From the NCBI RefSeq assembly GCF_964355755.1, contig NC_092678.1:4498922-4562921 (forward strand): DNA of 64,000 bases, in the 5' to 3' direction. Of the stretch, positions 1 to 11,415 are shown in pieces. The translations under genes and the position numbers were made by a program. The stretch is from Antedon mediterranea (taxonomy: Eukaryota; Echinodermata; Crinoidea; Comatulida; Antedonidae). The first letter of the stretch is position 1; each line of letters begins with the position of its first letter. The notes beneath the pieces were generated by a model. It did no database searches and had not been told where the DNA came from. It saw nothing but the letters and a program-made list of their open reading frames with translations.

Positions 1-3000
1 TGCGTCTAAAAAGGAAAGAGTCGCTGCGGAACAAGAAGCCAAGTTGTTATCCAAACTGCGACATCCTAATATAGTATCGTACAAAGACTCGTTTGAGTCC
101 GATGACGGACATTTATACATTGCAATGGGTTACTGCGATGGCGGTGATTTGTACAACAAATTAAAGGAACAAAAAGGTGCTGCTCTTGAAGAGAAACAAA
201 TTGTTGAATGGTTCGTGCAAATCGCAATGGCGTTACAGGTATGTATTGTAGAATGAGCTACTTGACTGCGTACAGTGCCAAATGTGTTTTTTGTCTTACA
301 TGCGCATAGAGCGTCGATGTGTTGTATGTCTAATGTGCGTGTAGAACGTCAGTGTTTTTTTTTTTGAAAAATATAATGCCTTCATTTTACAATTATTAGG
401 CTCTCCCTCTTGTTTCAAATCTAGAATCTGCCACTAAATTCTCAGTACTTAAATGAGCAACATCTAACTCATCTAACTACAGACATTTTGTCTAGTTGAG
501 AGTGCTACATAAATCGTAACCATAACCTATTTTTTATTTCTTTACTGTAGTATATGCATGAACGTAATATCTTGCATCGAGACTTGAAAACTCAAAACAT
601 CTTTCTAACCAAGAGTAAAATTATCAAAGTTGGGGATCTTGGAATTGCAAGAGTTCTGGACAGCTGTAATGACATGGCTACGACGCTGATTGGTACACCA
701 TACTACATGAGTCCGGAGCTGTTCTCAAATAAACCATACAATCACAAGGTAACTTGGTTTATGACACTGAATAATTTATTTAGAAAAATAAGATATATTT
801 ACAAAATATAAAACAACAAATAAGACAAACAAGTCTTCTCTGTATTATATTGAGTGCAATTGGTTTCTCTATATTCCTATGTTTTTTGGTGCTAATAATT
901 CTTTTGTTGTTTTTAGTCGGATGTGTGGGCATTAGGATGCTGTGTCTATGAGATGACCACGCTGAAACACGCTTTTAATGCTAAAGATATGAATTCTTTA
1001 GTTTACAAGATTCTTAGAGGGAAGGTATGAATTTGTTAATGATATTATTATTCAATTTATTTTACCCTAACACTACATTTTTTTAAAAATATGACCTTAA
1101 GACTGTTTTCCACTAGGCAAATTTATTTGCCTAAATTGAAAGTTTTTTTGTGATGTGGAAAAAAATTAAAAATGTTCACTAATGGAAAACATGCTTTAGG
1201 GACAAAGACACTGTTTGTGGTTGATTTTCATTAAAAAAAATATGTTGTAAGAGAAATTCTATCAGGACTGTGCATTCATATTAGATATATCAAATTGGGA
1301 CAATCTGACAACAGGACACTGAGTTTGCCTTGCCAAGGTCTGATCTTATGTCTGGCTGCGACAAATACCAACAGTACTGTACTGTGGACATATCCTCATC
1401 GGCGCGTGGTGTCTGTTAAGTGGCGTGGAACTGATAGTGTCACAGCCCCAGATAAACCCTTTGATCTCTGGAGCTCAGCATTCTGTTGTTAGATTGCCTT
1501 AGTATGATCAAATAAAGAATTGTAATTGCTTATTGAAACATGGAGGATACCTAGATTAAAATGATTAATTAATTTGCAGATGCCAGCGATGCCCAAGCAA
1601 TACAGCTGTGAACTGATAGATCTTATAAAAAGTATGCTACACCAAACACCTGATAAAAGGCCAACTGTTGCACGAATTCTACGCAATCAATTTATCAAAA
1701 AGCACATTGCATTATTCTTGGAAAGTACACGTGCAAGGTGAGTTATGTTTTACTTTTGTTGTATAGCATTAGTTATAGTTTTGTATATACAGTCGATTTA
1801 CCCATTAACTACATAAACATTTCATTCACTTCTGCTCTCTCATCAAAGACGTCCAAATTCCGGAGGTTCTGAATCTCATAGACGGTCATCCCGAACTGAA
1901 GTAGTAGTAAAAATCCAGGTAATTATTTTTTTAAAATTCATCCGCGAGAAACTCTCAATCTGATGCTTAAGTAGATACTGCGATATCATTCATTGTTGTA
2001 GTTTGAAAGTTATGTTTTTTGAAGGGTAATTGTGCTTCAAGGATTTTAGCTTATTTGATTGAAGATTTTTGTTGTTGCATACTTGTTGTATAAATGTTTA
2101 ACTATACATCTGCAGGAATCTGAAACACCCAGAGATGCTGAAAGTAAAAAATTAAAGGCTGCAAAGAAGAGACAAGCATCAGGATCGAAAGAAAGAAAAG
2201 AGAAAGAATCATTTGATATAGCGCCCCCACGGTCTGGATCTGGTGATGTACGTAACTATTTTTGTTCAAATAAAAATTAAAAACTGACTATTAAGTAATA
2301 AAAAGAAGTGTATCTTATTTAATCAATGGTTTTCTTGTCATAATTTCTTTATAGTAATTGTCCTTGTGTTTCATTTTAAGCAGAGTAGAGCACGCCAAGG
2401 AAGGCCACTTCCACCAGCACCTTCAAAAGCTGGAACGCCACGCAAGAGTTCAAGTTCTAAAAGCAAAATAGCGGTACAAAATAGTAAATCATCTAAGAAA
2501 TCCACATCGTCTTCATCTTCAAGTTCTGTCTCAAGTTCAATCGAGAAAAGTAGTTCACCACGAAGTCCTGAACTGGTAAGTGAAAGTGTGAGGTGCACGT
2601 GTATATTTATTGTCATTGACACCAGACAGGTTTAGAGCCTATGACTGTGGGATTAGTAGGCAAGCATCTTAACAACCCAGCATAACACATGGTTGTTTAA
2701 AGCACATTGATAATAATAATAATAATTCGCTGCTCTCACAGCATTTATTTGGTCCAATAAAAAATATCAGAAATTCTTTTTTGTATACTTGTTTTTAAGA
2801 ACGAATAAATATATAAGAACATTATACTTATATGATGAACAATTCTACTTAATCAGTTTTTTTTTAAATTATTGATATATATGTTTATTTTTGGATTTTT
2901 AAAATTTTAGCGTAAATCGGTAAATACAACAGCAAGGGAAAGACGTAGAGCAGAAAAGCAAAGAGAATCGCAAGAACTAGACGCACCATTATGTAAGTCA

Positions 3001-5119
3001 TCAAATCACTATTCAGTGCTCATATTCCTTAGAGATCCTTGCTTCATCCTAAAAGAATTAAATTATAATCAATTCTCACTTTTCAAAATGTATTTGTTGG
3101 CACAGCACACAGACGGCGGGCATCGGATGCCAAAGGTAAAGATTCCATAGATGGAGGTGAATTTAAAAAACCAGTAGAAAAGACAAAATCTGATCCTGTA
3201 AGAGTAATTGACAAAAAAACACCGAAGGATGATGACAGTTCCTCGGATGATGTTGAAGAGGATGGTAAACATAGGTAAGAATTAACAAAACACTTTATTT
3301 TATCAAGGTTAAGAAGAACTTGAAACTAACACTGGTGGTACAGATTTGAGGTGCCACCAGTGTTGGCTCAGGGCCATTGGCAGTGTTCACCATTCAATAT
3401 CTTATCTTATTGGTGATTATGGCCACTGGTATCTTCTCTAGTATACATATTAGAGTGTGTGAGTGAGTGAGTGAGTGGCCGAGCGGTTAAGACAGTGGAA
3501 CCGTAATCACGTAGCCATAACATCGGCAGGGGTTCGAGGCTCACTCACTCCATGGTTCTGGTGGTAGAACGAGTCTTCTCGGATAAGGACTATAAACCGT
3601 AGGTCCAGTGTACACAACTTGCTCGTGTGCACTTTAAAGAACTTAGTACATCTTTTGAGACGAGTAGGGGGTTACCCCGGTGTACTAGTACATCACGGCC
3701 ACTGATCACCAACTGGGCCCTCTGGGAGATCAGTCTTTGACTGAAGAGGTCACCCAGTATAAAGATAAAACAAACAAACAAACAAATATAAGATACATGA
3801 TACCATGTTAATTAGTAAAGAAAAAATGTAAGTTAAAAACATGCCCTTTCCTATTTCAGAGAGGAGAAAGAGATTAATAAGATGTCCAACCTGTTGGAGT
3901 GTACCCTGAACCTGGTAGATCAAGACGTTGACGATCGAGACTCACCAGATGCCTCTGTCTTGCCAACTCCATCTGATAATCTGGATTTCACGATGGACAT
4001 TCCAATACCTGCTGCCGCTCCAAAAGCTCCCAAGGGAATTGGTAAAGAACAGTTTAACAATTTTCCCCCTCTTCTCTATACAAGGTTTCTGTCACTCCTT
4101 CAATGTTATAACAATAATGTTAGTCTTATATAGCGCCTAATACAATGTTTCTAAGCACTTTACCCACAAAAAAATCCATAAAATATCCTAAGATGTTAAC
4201 CAAAAAAAGAAGAAGCAGAGGAACCATTTACACTGCTCCGTTCTCCAGTACTTTGAAGCTCCCATATGAGAGGTCACTGGAACAGAATTCAATGCTACAC
4301 TTTTATTTTGTTTTCTTCTTTTTTTTGGGTATAAACTTGTGTTTTAAGGAAATTCAAACAAATAATTTGAACAATTTCATTTATTACAGGCAATGATACT
4401 ATGACATCATCTGGTCGGCTGATGGATAGAATCGGTCTTTTACGTAAAGATGTTATAAATGGAATTGGTTTGAATGCATTGATGACAGCCTATGAGATAC
4501 TAGATGAATATGATGAAGATCAAGTAGAGGTTTGTATTCTTTTATTGCTGTCATCAACTACCTATGCTAATTTACACTTCTTGGTGGTTTCTGGTTTATA
4601 ACTTACTATCAAGCGTGGTTCTCACTAGCGACGCAACGCAAGGACGTAACGCAACGCAAGTGAATTGACCAATCACAAGCGATGGCTTATTCGCTTGTGA
4701 TTGCTAACTTCGCTTGTCATTGGTTAAAACGCTTGCGTTGCGTTTACGTCCTTGCGTTACGTTCTAGTGGGAACCAAGCTTCACTTACTATACTGTTTAT
4801 GAAAATGCCTCTTCACACCCAAAAACAGATGATTGAAAACTGGGATAGATAATTGCAATTTAATATTCTTTGACAGTACCAGGTGAAACTCGAACTTTGG
4901 CTCCACCCCATATCTTGTTGAGGCTTTAAAAAAAAATTTTAAAATACCTTATAAAATACAAATATATATATATAGGCAACAGATCATATAATATTACTTA
5001 AAAATGTATTCTTTATATTTCAGTTGAAGCTCACTGATTTGCTAGGGAAATCTAAATTTGATATTTATGGTGGCAAGATTTGGCAGCTGAAATTTTGTGA
5101 AGAAACGGTGTTTGGATAA
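1..5119 (+). CDS. NEK4: NEK4-like NIMA-related serine/threonine kinase, 3' part
   Basis: Twelve exons: 1-238 (frame starts at base 2), 551-748, 917-1024, 1580-1737, 1849-1918, 2116-2247, 2381-2575, 2911-2992, 3106-3274, 3860-4041, 4390-4529, 5024-5119. All junctions are GT-AG and phases match, giving 588 visible residues. The window opens inside the kinase domain, so the glycine loop and the ATP lysine are missing. Visible motifs are the alpha-C helix EQE, the catalytic loop [13 protein letters not shown] (the DLG form of DFG usual in NEKs), the activation segment GTPYYMSPE and SDVWALGCC. The stretches [29 protein letters not shown] and [13 protein letters not shown] fit NEK4 better than other NEKs. 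The tail is Ser/Lys-rich and low in complexity until a conserved-looking C-terminal end ([13 protein letters not shown]). NEK4 is a cytosolic and ciliary kinase linked to microtubules and the DNA damage response (family knowledge). Exon 7 could begin 3 bases later. Confidence 0.88.
1098..1197. mobile_element. MITE family C, degraded copy 1
   Basis: Lies in the third NEK4 intron shown. The left end GACTGTTTTCCACTAGGCAA mirrors a right end reading ACTAATGGAAAACATGC. The same ends occur at 33430-33647 and 56489-56657. The internal part is shorter and mostly lost. Confidence 0.45.
3471..3787 (+). repeat. tRNA-derived SINE, MetaSINE-like
   Basis: Lies in NEK4 intron 9. The head folds like a class II tRNA (Ser/Leu type): the acceptor strand GTGAGTG at 3471-3477 pairs with CACTCAC at 3542-3548, the A box is TGGCCGAGCGGTTAAG and the B box is GGTTCGAGGC. 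The body contains TCTCGGATAAGGACTATAAA and AGGTCCAGTGT, which I recall as the conserved core of SINEs widespread in marine invertebrates (MetaSINE type; from memory). The copy ends in a CAAA-type tail at about 3768-3787. Confidence 0.7.
4612..4780. mobile_element. MITE family B, copy 1
   Basis: A 169-bp element in the last NEK4 intron with terminal inverted repeats of about 50 bp. The left end starts AGCGTGGTTCTCACTAG and the right end finishes CTAGTGGGAACCAAGCT. It is flanked by the 3-bp direct repeat TCA (4609-4611 and 4781-4783). It has no coding capacity. A second copy is at 8552-8691. Confidence 0.7.
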
Positions 5120-6100
5120 GAACAGCAAGACGCTTAAATTGCAACACACATTTTAATTATTGTTAAGTCAGTATTTGCGTGCATCACAAACAAGTCTACT
5201 TTAGTATGAACTGTGATTTACAAGTTCTTTATGTATGGTAAAAGTATTGTTGTTGGCGAGTCTGAGAGGAGACCACATGTGTAACACAGTTCACTAAAAG
5301 TGGCAGTAGATAAACTTACACAACCTGTAATCAATTTCTAGATTTGGCAACACAAAGATAAAGGACTTATGCACTGAACTTAAATATTAGCACAATTAGC
5401 ATTTGTTATGCTTTGTTTTCTAACAAGGATTACCAGTGTCACTTTTATATCTGATATAACACCAAATTTGCATTTTTAAATGGTTTATCAAATTTTCTTG
5501 ACCAAAACCATCGATTTTGAAGGTCTTTAGTTCTTTTAGAGGCCTTCTTTAGGGACATTACAAACCAGTCAATAAGACTGTAATATTTCCATACTACAGT
5601 ACATTGAAAATTAGTGGTGAAACATAAAAAAACCTTGAATCCTGTATATTTATACCTTGCAGATAATATTGTGTGATTTTTTTAAAATATAAAATATATG
5701 TAAGTTGATTAAATTGTCTTGTACTGTTTTAAGCATAACGTAGATTGACTATAGAATTATAAAGAAGTATAATAAACTTATCACCTTGATATTGATTATA
5801 TATAAAATATATGTTGTCAGGAGAACTTTTGTGTGGCTAATTTTAAATAATTAAAATAACTATGCTTTGTCAAAAAAAGTGTAATTCAACTTAGATTCTT
5901 AAGTTTATTATTTCCATTTGTCTTTAAATAACTTGTTCTATAAATAAATAATTTATTATTGTATCGTGTTTGTGTGTACATTATAGTATATTCTACAATG
6001 TTTTAATAACCGAGAAAAAGCAGCTATGCTTTGATTTTACTATTTTATACCATTGCCATGTAAGCAAATAGGTTACAGGTTTGAATCCTGTCAGATAACA
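5120..6100. other. NEK4 3' UTR and intergenic DNA
   Basis: AT-rich with no supportable open frame. AATAAA signals at 5771-5776 and again around 5943 give plausible 3' ends for NEK4. The stretch around 6070-6095 holds a B-box-like GGTTTGAATCC, but I see no full tRNA fold. Confidence 0.5.
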
Positions 6101-6612
6101 TTTTATGAAGATACTTTAGGAACGTTTAAGATGTATAAATAAATGAACTAAAAATAATGCCTTATTGTATTCAGTTTATTGAGAATGTTTTCTTTCATAA
6201 AAAAATACAACCTCAAAATTTCAACAAAAAAATGTTAACTATAGGGGGCGCTATGATTATTATGCAAATCATTTTATGAAGATAATTTAGGAACGTTTAA
6301 GATGTATAAATAATGGAACTAAAAATAATGCCTTATTATATTCAGTTTATTGAGAATGTTTTCTTTCATAAAAAAATACAACCTCAAAATTTCAACAACA
6401 AAAATGTTAACTATAGGGGCGCTATGATTATTATGCAAATCATTTTATGAAGATATTTTAGGAACGTTTAAGATGTATAAATAAATGGACTAAAAACAAT
6501 GCCTTATTGAATTCAGTTTATTGAAAATGTTTGCTGTCATAAAAAAATACAACCTCAAAATTTCAATAAAAAAATTTTAACTATAGGGGGCGCTATAATT
6601 ATTATGCAAATT
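6101..6612. repeat. 171-bp tandem repeat, three copies
   Basis: Units begin TTTTATGAAG at 6101, 6272 and 6443 (period 171 bp) and end near 6612. Each unit carries GGGCGCTAT followed by ATTATGCAAAT. Copies differ by scattered substitutions and 1-2 bp indels. The array ends about 190 bp upstream of the BORCS6 start codon. Confidence 0.85.
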
Positions 6613-6804
6613 AGTATGCAAATTTTTGTACGTACCTCATTAAAAAAAAATAGGTGGCGCCCTTGTAATTCATGTTTTGGTATCGTATTTGTTAGCGACA
6701 AATGACTGTCAGAAAATGGGTTGTTGTTAACCCAAGAATGAAAAATTAATACATAAACTCAAGTATTAGGTTTGTAAATATTTAGGAGAATATTGTGTAT
6801 CAGT

Positions 6805-9476
6805 ATGGAGAGTGATAATGCTGTTTATGATGGTGATATCGCTAAGTTGTCTAGGCCTAGCATATCTAGTGTTTGCGCTGAAGACGATAACGTCGCACGG
6901 GCCGTATGCCTGGACGTGAGTGTGGGAGATCAGACGAAAGATGACAGCTCTGGCCTAGCCTCAGGTGATGACATTAGCGATGATATAAACTATCAAGGAA
7001 GTTCTATATTGAAACATAACGAAGACAATTTAGAAAATATAACTAAAACTGTAATTCAGAATGATGTGATAAATAAAAATAAACACAAAAAAGAAGTACA
7101 AGTATTACCAACAGAACATCATAGAAAAGCTGACGATACCGATAATACTAGAAAAAGTTTGACAGAGGATTGTAATGATACTAAAATGTCATCAAATGAA
7201 AATTCACATGATAAAATAACAGAACTAACTTCAAATGAAAAAATAGCATTCGATAAACCTCATATATTAAAAGGAAATTCTCCAAAACGAGACATTGATA
7301 GGTCACATAACGTAATGCCATTTGGTCTACGTAGCAATATACGGCAAGAGTCAAAAGAAAGTGAAGACGATGACGACACACTTCCAAATGAATCCGATTC
7401 CAGTACTGATGAGAAAGAAGCGTTGACAGAACCAAGAGTTATTGACTTGGCAGGTTTTGATATTCCGGAGATGATGTCCCCGAAGTCACGCATTGACTAC
7501 ATTAATGATATGCGAAAACAGTTGGGTACATTGGTCAAGAAAGGACCTAGTATTGTTGCAACGAACCTGCTCCACGGCGTTAGTGAGCCCCCTATGGGAA
7601 GTCCTAAAGACAAACTAACGAATGACGACGTATGGGAAGTACTGACGCCATCAAGTTCGGTCTCAAGCTCAACAAGTGAACTGAAAGGTGCGACAAATCA
7701 AAAATTACATGGTACCCTAACAAGGGAAGGGGAAATGGTATCTTTTGTGGCCGATGATATTATGGAGATAATTCGCAAAAGTGCGAGTCCTATGGCATCA
7801 TCAAGGGGTAAGATGAGATATCTTGGTATATTGCTACTTGGTGTCTGCATGCTACTACCCTATGCCGCTTTTGTACTATAGTAAAGTATATATTATTTTG
7901 TATAGTTGACTTAGTATTTGTTTTTAGTGTTTTGTTAAAAATATTTTAGCTAACTTTACTTAAATATTAGTTACTTCTTGTTTGTAGTTTTCCTTTGTTC
8001 CATTTTACTTCTAATGATATTTTGATTAACAATTTACTCTATATTGCAACAATCAATTCACTCAAAACAGAATACACATTAAAAGAGACCTTTTTTAAAG
8101 CCTCAAATACTGTTTGTTTTAAAATAAACTCAAAAACTTCCAGAATATATCTGGTTTTCTATAATTGACTGCAAGTTATAATAAGTTTGTAAGTACATTT
8201 TTTCAGGTTCACCTGCAAGCTCTATGTCGGTAGCTTCTGGTCAAGACACTCCACGAATGCTGTCCAGAGCTGAATCTTTATCAAGGAATGCCATACCGCC
8301 TATAGATCCAGCTGTCATTACAGACATTGAGAAGCACTGCAAGAGGGTAGCAGATAGCCTAGACCTGATGCTTGGACACCTCATTGGAAGTATACACAAT
8401 GTTAGTGTGTTTGACTACGAACCATATGTTATGTACATTGTTGATACTAATGTTAGATTCGTATACTGTACATCTATTAGATGTGCTCTATAGTAAATTA
8501 GATATTTATCCTAGCATGCCTAACAGAGACAGTGTGAACCAGTATAATTAATCTTGGTTCTCACTACGATGCAACGCGCGCAAGGACGTACACACAATGC
8601 AGGCAACTTGACCAATCAGAATTGAACTATCTGTTGCTGCATTTGTGATTTAAATTACTTGCGTTACTGTCCTACTCGTGAGATCCAAGCTTAAGAATGT
8701 ATAATGACATTTACCGCATCCATTTGTTTTCTTTTACTTAGATGTCTGCCATAACTGTTGGCCATATTCAAACATACAAAGACGCAGCAGATAAAGTTGG
8801 ATCTACAGTTGATCAAAGCGTTAAGGTATAACACTTAGCGTTATGAATGCTTAGATCATTAAGATGAATTAAGGCGAATTTGTTTGAGCATTCGTATTCA
8901 TGTTTACATCTTCCAAATCCTTCTCTGTGCATGCATATTAACTGATGCCTTTGATTGCCTAGTGGAAGATCGGCTTAAGAAATGTTTGGTCTTTTTTCTT
9001 GGTTAGGTACTGTATTCAAATTAGTCTGTGTAGAAAGTTTTAATGTGTTTGGTTCTTTTTTTCAGGCTATGTATTCATTAATAGCAAAATGTGAACAGCT
9101 TGATAACATGATGCAACCAGTTGATGATCTTGCCAAACAAATGTATCCTTAAATGTGAAAACAACCTTTTTCATATAAATCTTATTATTATACACAGTCT
9201 GTGGTGTTGTCAATGAATTGGCACTTTTCTACAATACTGAATCCAACTAACAGTGCTATATTTTTCTATTAATTTTAACTACATTTGACTGTGTACTTAG
9301 TATTACTGTATATGCTTTATATTAACTTATCTGTTGAGCTACCAACAGCATATAGTGACGACAAACCACAACAAATACATTTATTTTTCACAATTCTTTA
9401 TATTATTTAACTTAACTTATTTTTTAGAAAAGGAATTAAAAAGTTGTTAGATGAACTAGAGTTAAAGTGCAAGTGA
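6805..9476 (+). CDS. BORCS6: BORC complex subunit 6 (lyspersin)
   Basis: Five exons: 6805-7807, 8207-8400, 8742-8825, 9066-9142, 9428-9476; 468 residues. The start is the ATG at 6805. The C-terminal 135 or so residues carry the family signature: DIEKHCKRVADSLDLMLGHL, HNMSAITVGHIQTYKDA, an AMYSLIAKCEQL helix and the ending LLDELELKCK. This is the conserved helical domain of BORCS6 (C17orf59). Exon 1 encodes about 334 poorly conserved, acidic, Ser/Thr-rich residues, probably disordered, which makes the protein longer than the human one (about 357). BORC sits on the cytosolic face of lysosomes and recruits ARL8 and kinesin to move them outward (family knowledge). An AATAAA lies at 9765. The exon 1 frame runs on into intron 1; see findings. 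Confidence 0.88.
8552..8691. mobile_element. MITE family B, copy 2
   Basis: A 140-bp element in BORCS6 intron 2. The left end TCTTGGTTCTCACTACGA and the right end CTCGTGAGATCCAAGCT are inverted relatives of the ends at 4612-4780. The direct repeat TAA flanks it (8549-8551, 8692-8694). Confidence 0.6.
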
Positions 9477-10179
9477 TGAGATACAAGGTCAATGTTCATT
9501 GTCAAATATGGTGCTACTGTGCAATGGATTCATCGTCGCTGGTTGTGACTCCACTACGTGAATGATTCTTCTAATAAGACTAAAAACTAAACTGATATCA
9601 GAATGTTTTTTTCCAAAATCAGTTTCTTCCAAAACTTTGATAAAGAGGTGAACATTGTGTGAAGGAAGTGATTATTAATGTATTCTTTACCTAACAATTA
9701 ATAATGAGGATAATTTAATATAAATATCAATGATAAAATATCGGTTTGTAGTTTTAATTTGTTTAATAAAAATTGAGACCATGTGTATATATGTTTTTAA
9801 AAGAGTATAATAAACATAAAGCTATTAAGTTATTCTTTCTGCTGGTAATATCCTTCTATATTATTGTTAATAGAATTTTACTATCAATAGTCAATCACAA
9901 AATACCATGTGATTGGTAATCTAGTGAGGCCTGTTTATATTAATATAATTAAGTGGAATACTGCAATAAAATTACTTGTATACCAAAAACGCCAAAATAT
10001 GAACTTTTTATTATGCAATAACATTGCCATATATCCACATATATTGTGGTGCCAAAATCTTATAGAGCCAAATTGGCCAGTTATGTCAACAAATAAAATG
10101 GTCCAAATTTTCCGAAAAAATCCCTGTACTATAGTACAAGGATTTTTTTTGAAAATTGGCTAAAATAAAACAAGAGCGG
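9477..10179. other. BORCS6 3' UTR and intergenic DNA
   Basis: The BORCS6 polyadenylation signal AATAAA is at 9765-9770. No gene is supported beyond it. A short palindrome around a central TATA occurs near 10124-10141. Confidence 0.5.
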
Positions 10180-11415
10180 TCATTGAGGTAGCTCACATCC
10201 AACATCAGGTAGCAAGCGGCCAATTTGAGGTAGCTCACATCTAACATCAGGTAGCAAGCGGCCAATTTGAGGTAGCTCACATCCAACATCAGGTAGCAAG
10301 CGGCCAATTTGAGGTAGCCCACATTCAACATCAGGTAGCAAGCGGCCAATTTGAGGTAGCTCACATCCAACATCAGGTAGCAAGCAGCCAATTTGAGGTA
10401 GCCCACATCCAACATCAGGTAGCAAGCGGCCAATTTGAGGTAGCCCACATCCAACATCAGGTAGCAAGCGGCCAATTTGAGGTAGCTCACGTATCAGGTA
10501 GCAAGCGGCCAATTTGAGGTAGCTCACATCTAACATCAGGTAGCAAGCGGCCAATTTGAGGTAGCTCTAATCCAACATCAGGTAGCAAGCGGCCAATTTG
10601 AGGTAGCCCACATTCAACATCAGGTAGCAAGCAGCCAATTTGAGGTAGCCCACATCCAACATCAGGTAGCAAGCGGCCAATTTGAGGTAGCCCACATCCA
10701 ACATCAGGTAGCAAGCGGCCAATTTGAGGTAGCTCACATCCAACATCAGGTAACAAGCGGCCAATTTGAGGTAGCCCACATCCAACATCAGGTAGCAAGC
10801 GGCCAATTTGAGGTAGCCCACATCCAATCAGGTAGCCAGCGGCCAATTTGAGGTAGCTCACGTATCAAGTAGCAAGCGGCCAATTTGAGGTAGCTCACAT
10901 CTAACATCAGGTAGCAAGCGGCCAATTTGAGGTAGCTCAAATCCAACATCAGGTAGCAAGCGGCCAATTTGAGGTAGCCCACATTCAACATCAGGTAGCA
11001 AGCAGCCAATTTGAGGTAGCCCACATCCAACATCAGGTAGCAAGCGGCCAATTTGAGGTAGCCCACATCCAACATCAGGTAGCAAGCGGCCAAGTGAGGT
11101 AGCTCACATCCAACATCAGGTAGCAAGCGGCCAATTTGAGGTAGCCCACATCCAACCTCAGGTAGCAAGCGGCCAATTTGAGGTAGCCCACATCCAACAT
11201 CAGGTAGCAAGCGTCCAATTTGAGGTAGCTCACATCCAACAGGTAGCAAGCCACAATTTAAGGTAGCTCACATCCAACATCAGGTAGAAAGCGGCCAATT
11301 TGAGGTAGCCCACATTCAACATCAAGTAGCAAGCGGCCAATTTGAGGTAGCTCACATCCAACATCAGGTAGCAAGCGGCCAATGAGGTAGCCCACATCCA
11401 ACATCAGGTAGCAAA
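10180..11415. repeat. 42-bp minisatellite, about 29 copies
   Basis: The unit is GAGGTAGCCCACATCCAACA followed by TCAGGTAGCAAGCGGCCAAT and TT, 42 bp in all, with variants CTCAC/CCCAC, ATTC/ATCC and AGCAGCC/AGCGGCC. Because 42 is divisible by three, long open frames appear on the minus strand (YLKLAACYLMLDVG repeats). These are by-products of the repeat, not genes. The array ends at about 11415, where the last copy runs into AT-rich DNA. Confidence 0.95.

Noticed and set aside
2371-2622. Minus-strand frame with [17 protein letters not shown]-like acidic residues
   Set aside because: It is the shadow of the Ser-rich NEK4 exon 7 on the other strand.
10086-11249. Long minus-strand open frames of YLKLAACYLMLDVG and GLPQIGRLLPDVGC repeats
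   Set aside because: They arise because the 42-bp unit is divisible by three, so several frames stay open. There is no plausible start context, no splice structure and no non-repeat domain.
10086-11415. CRISPR-like array
   Set aside because: The units are contiguous tandem repeats with no unique spacers, inside an animal genome.
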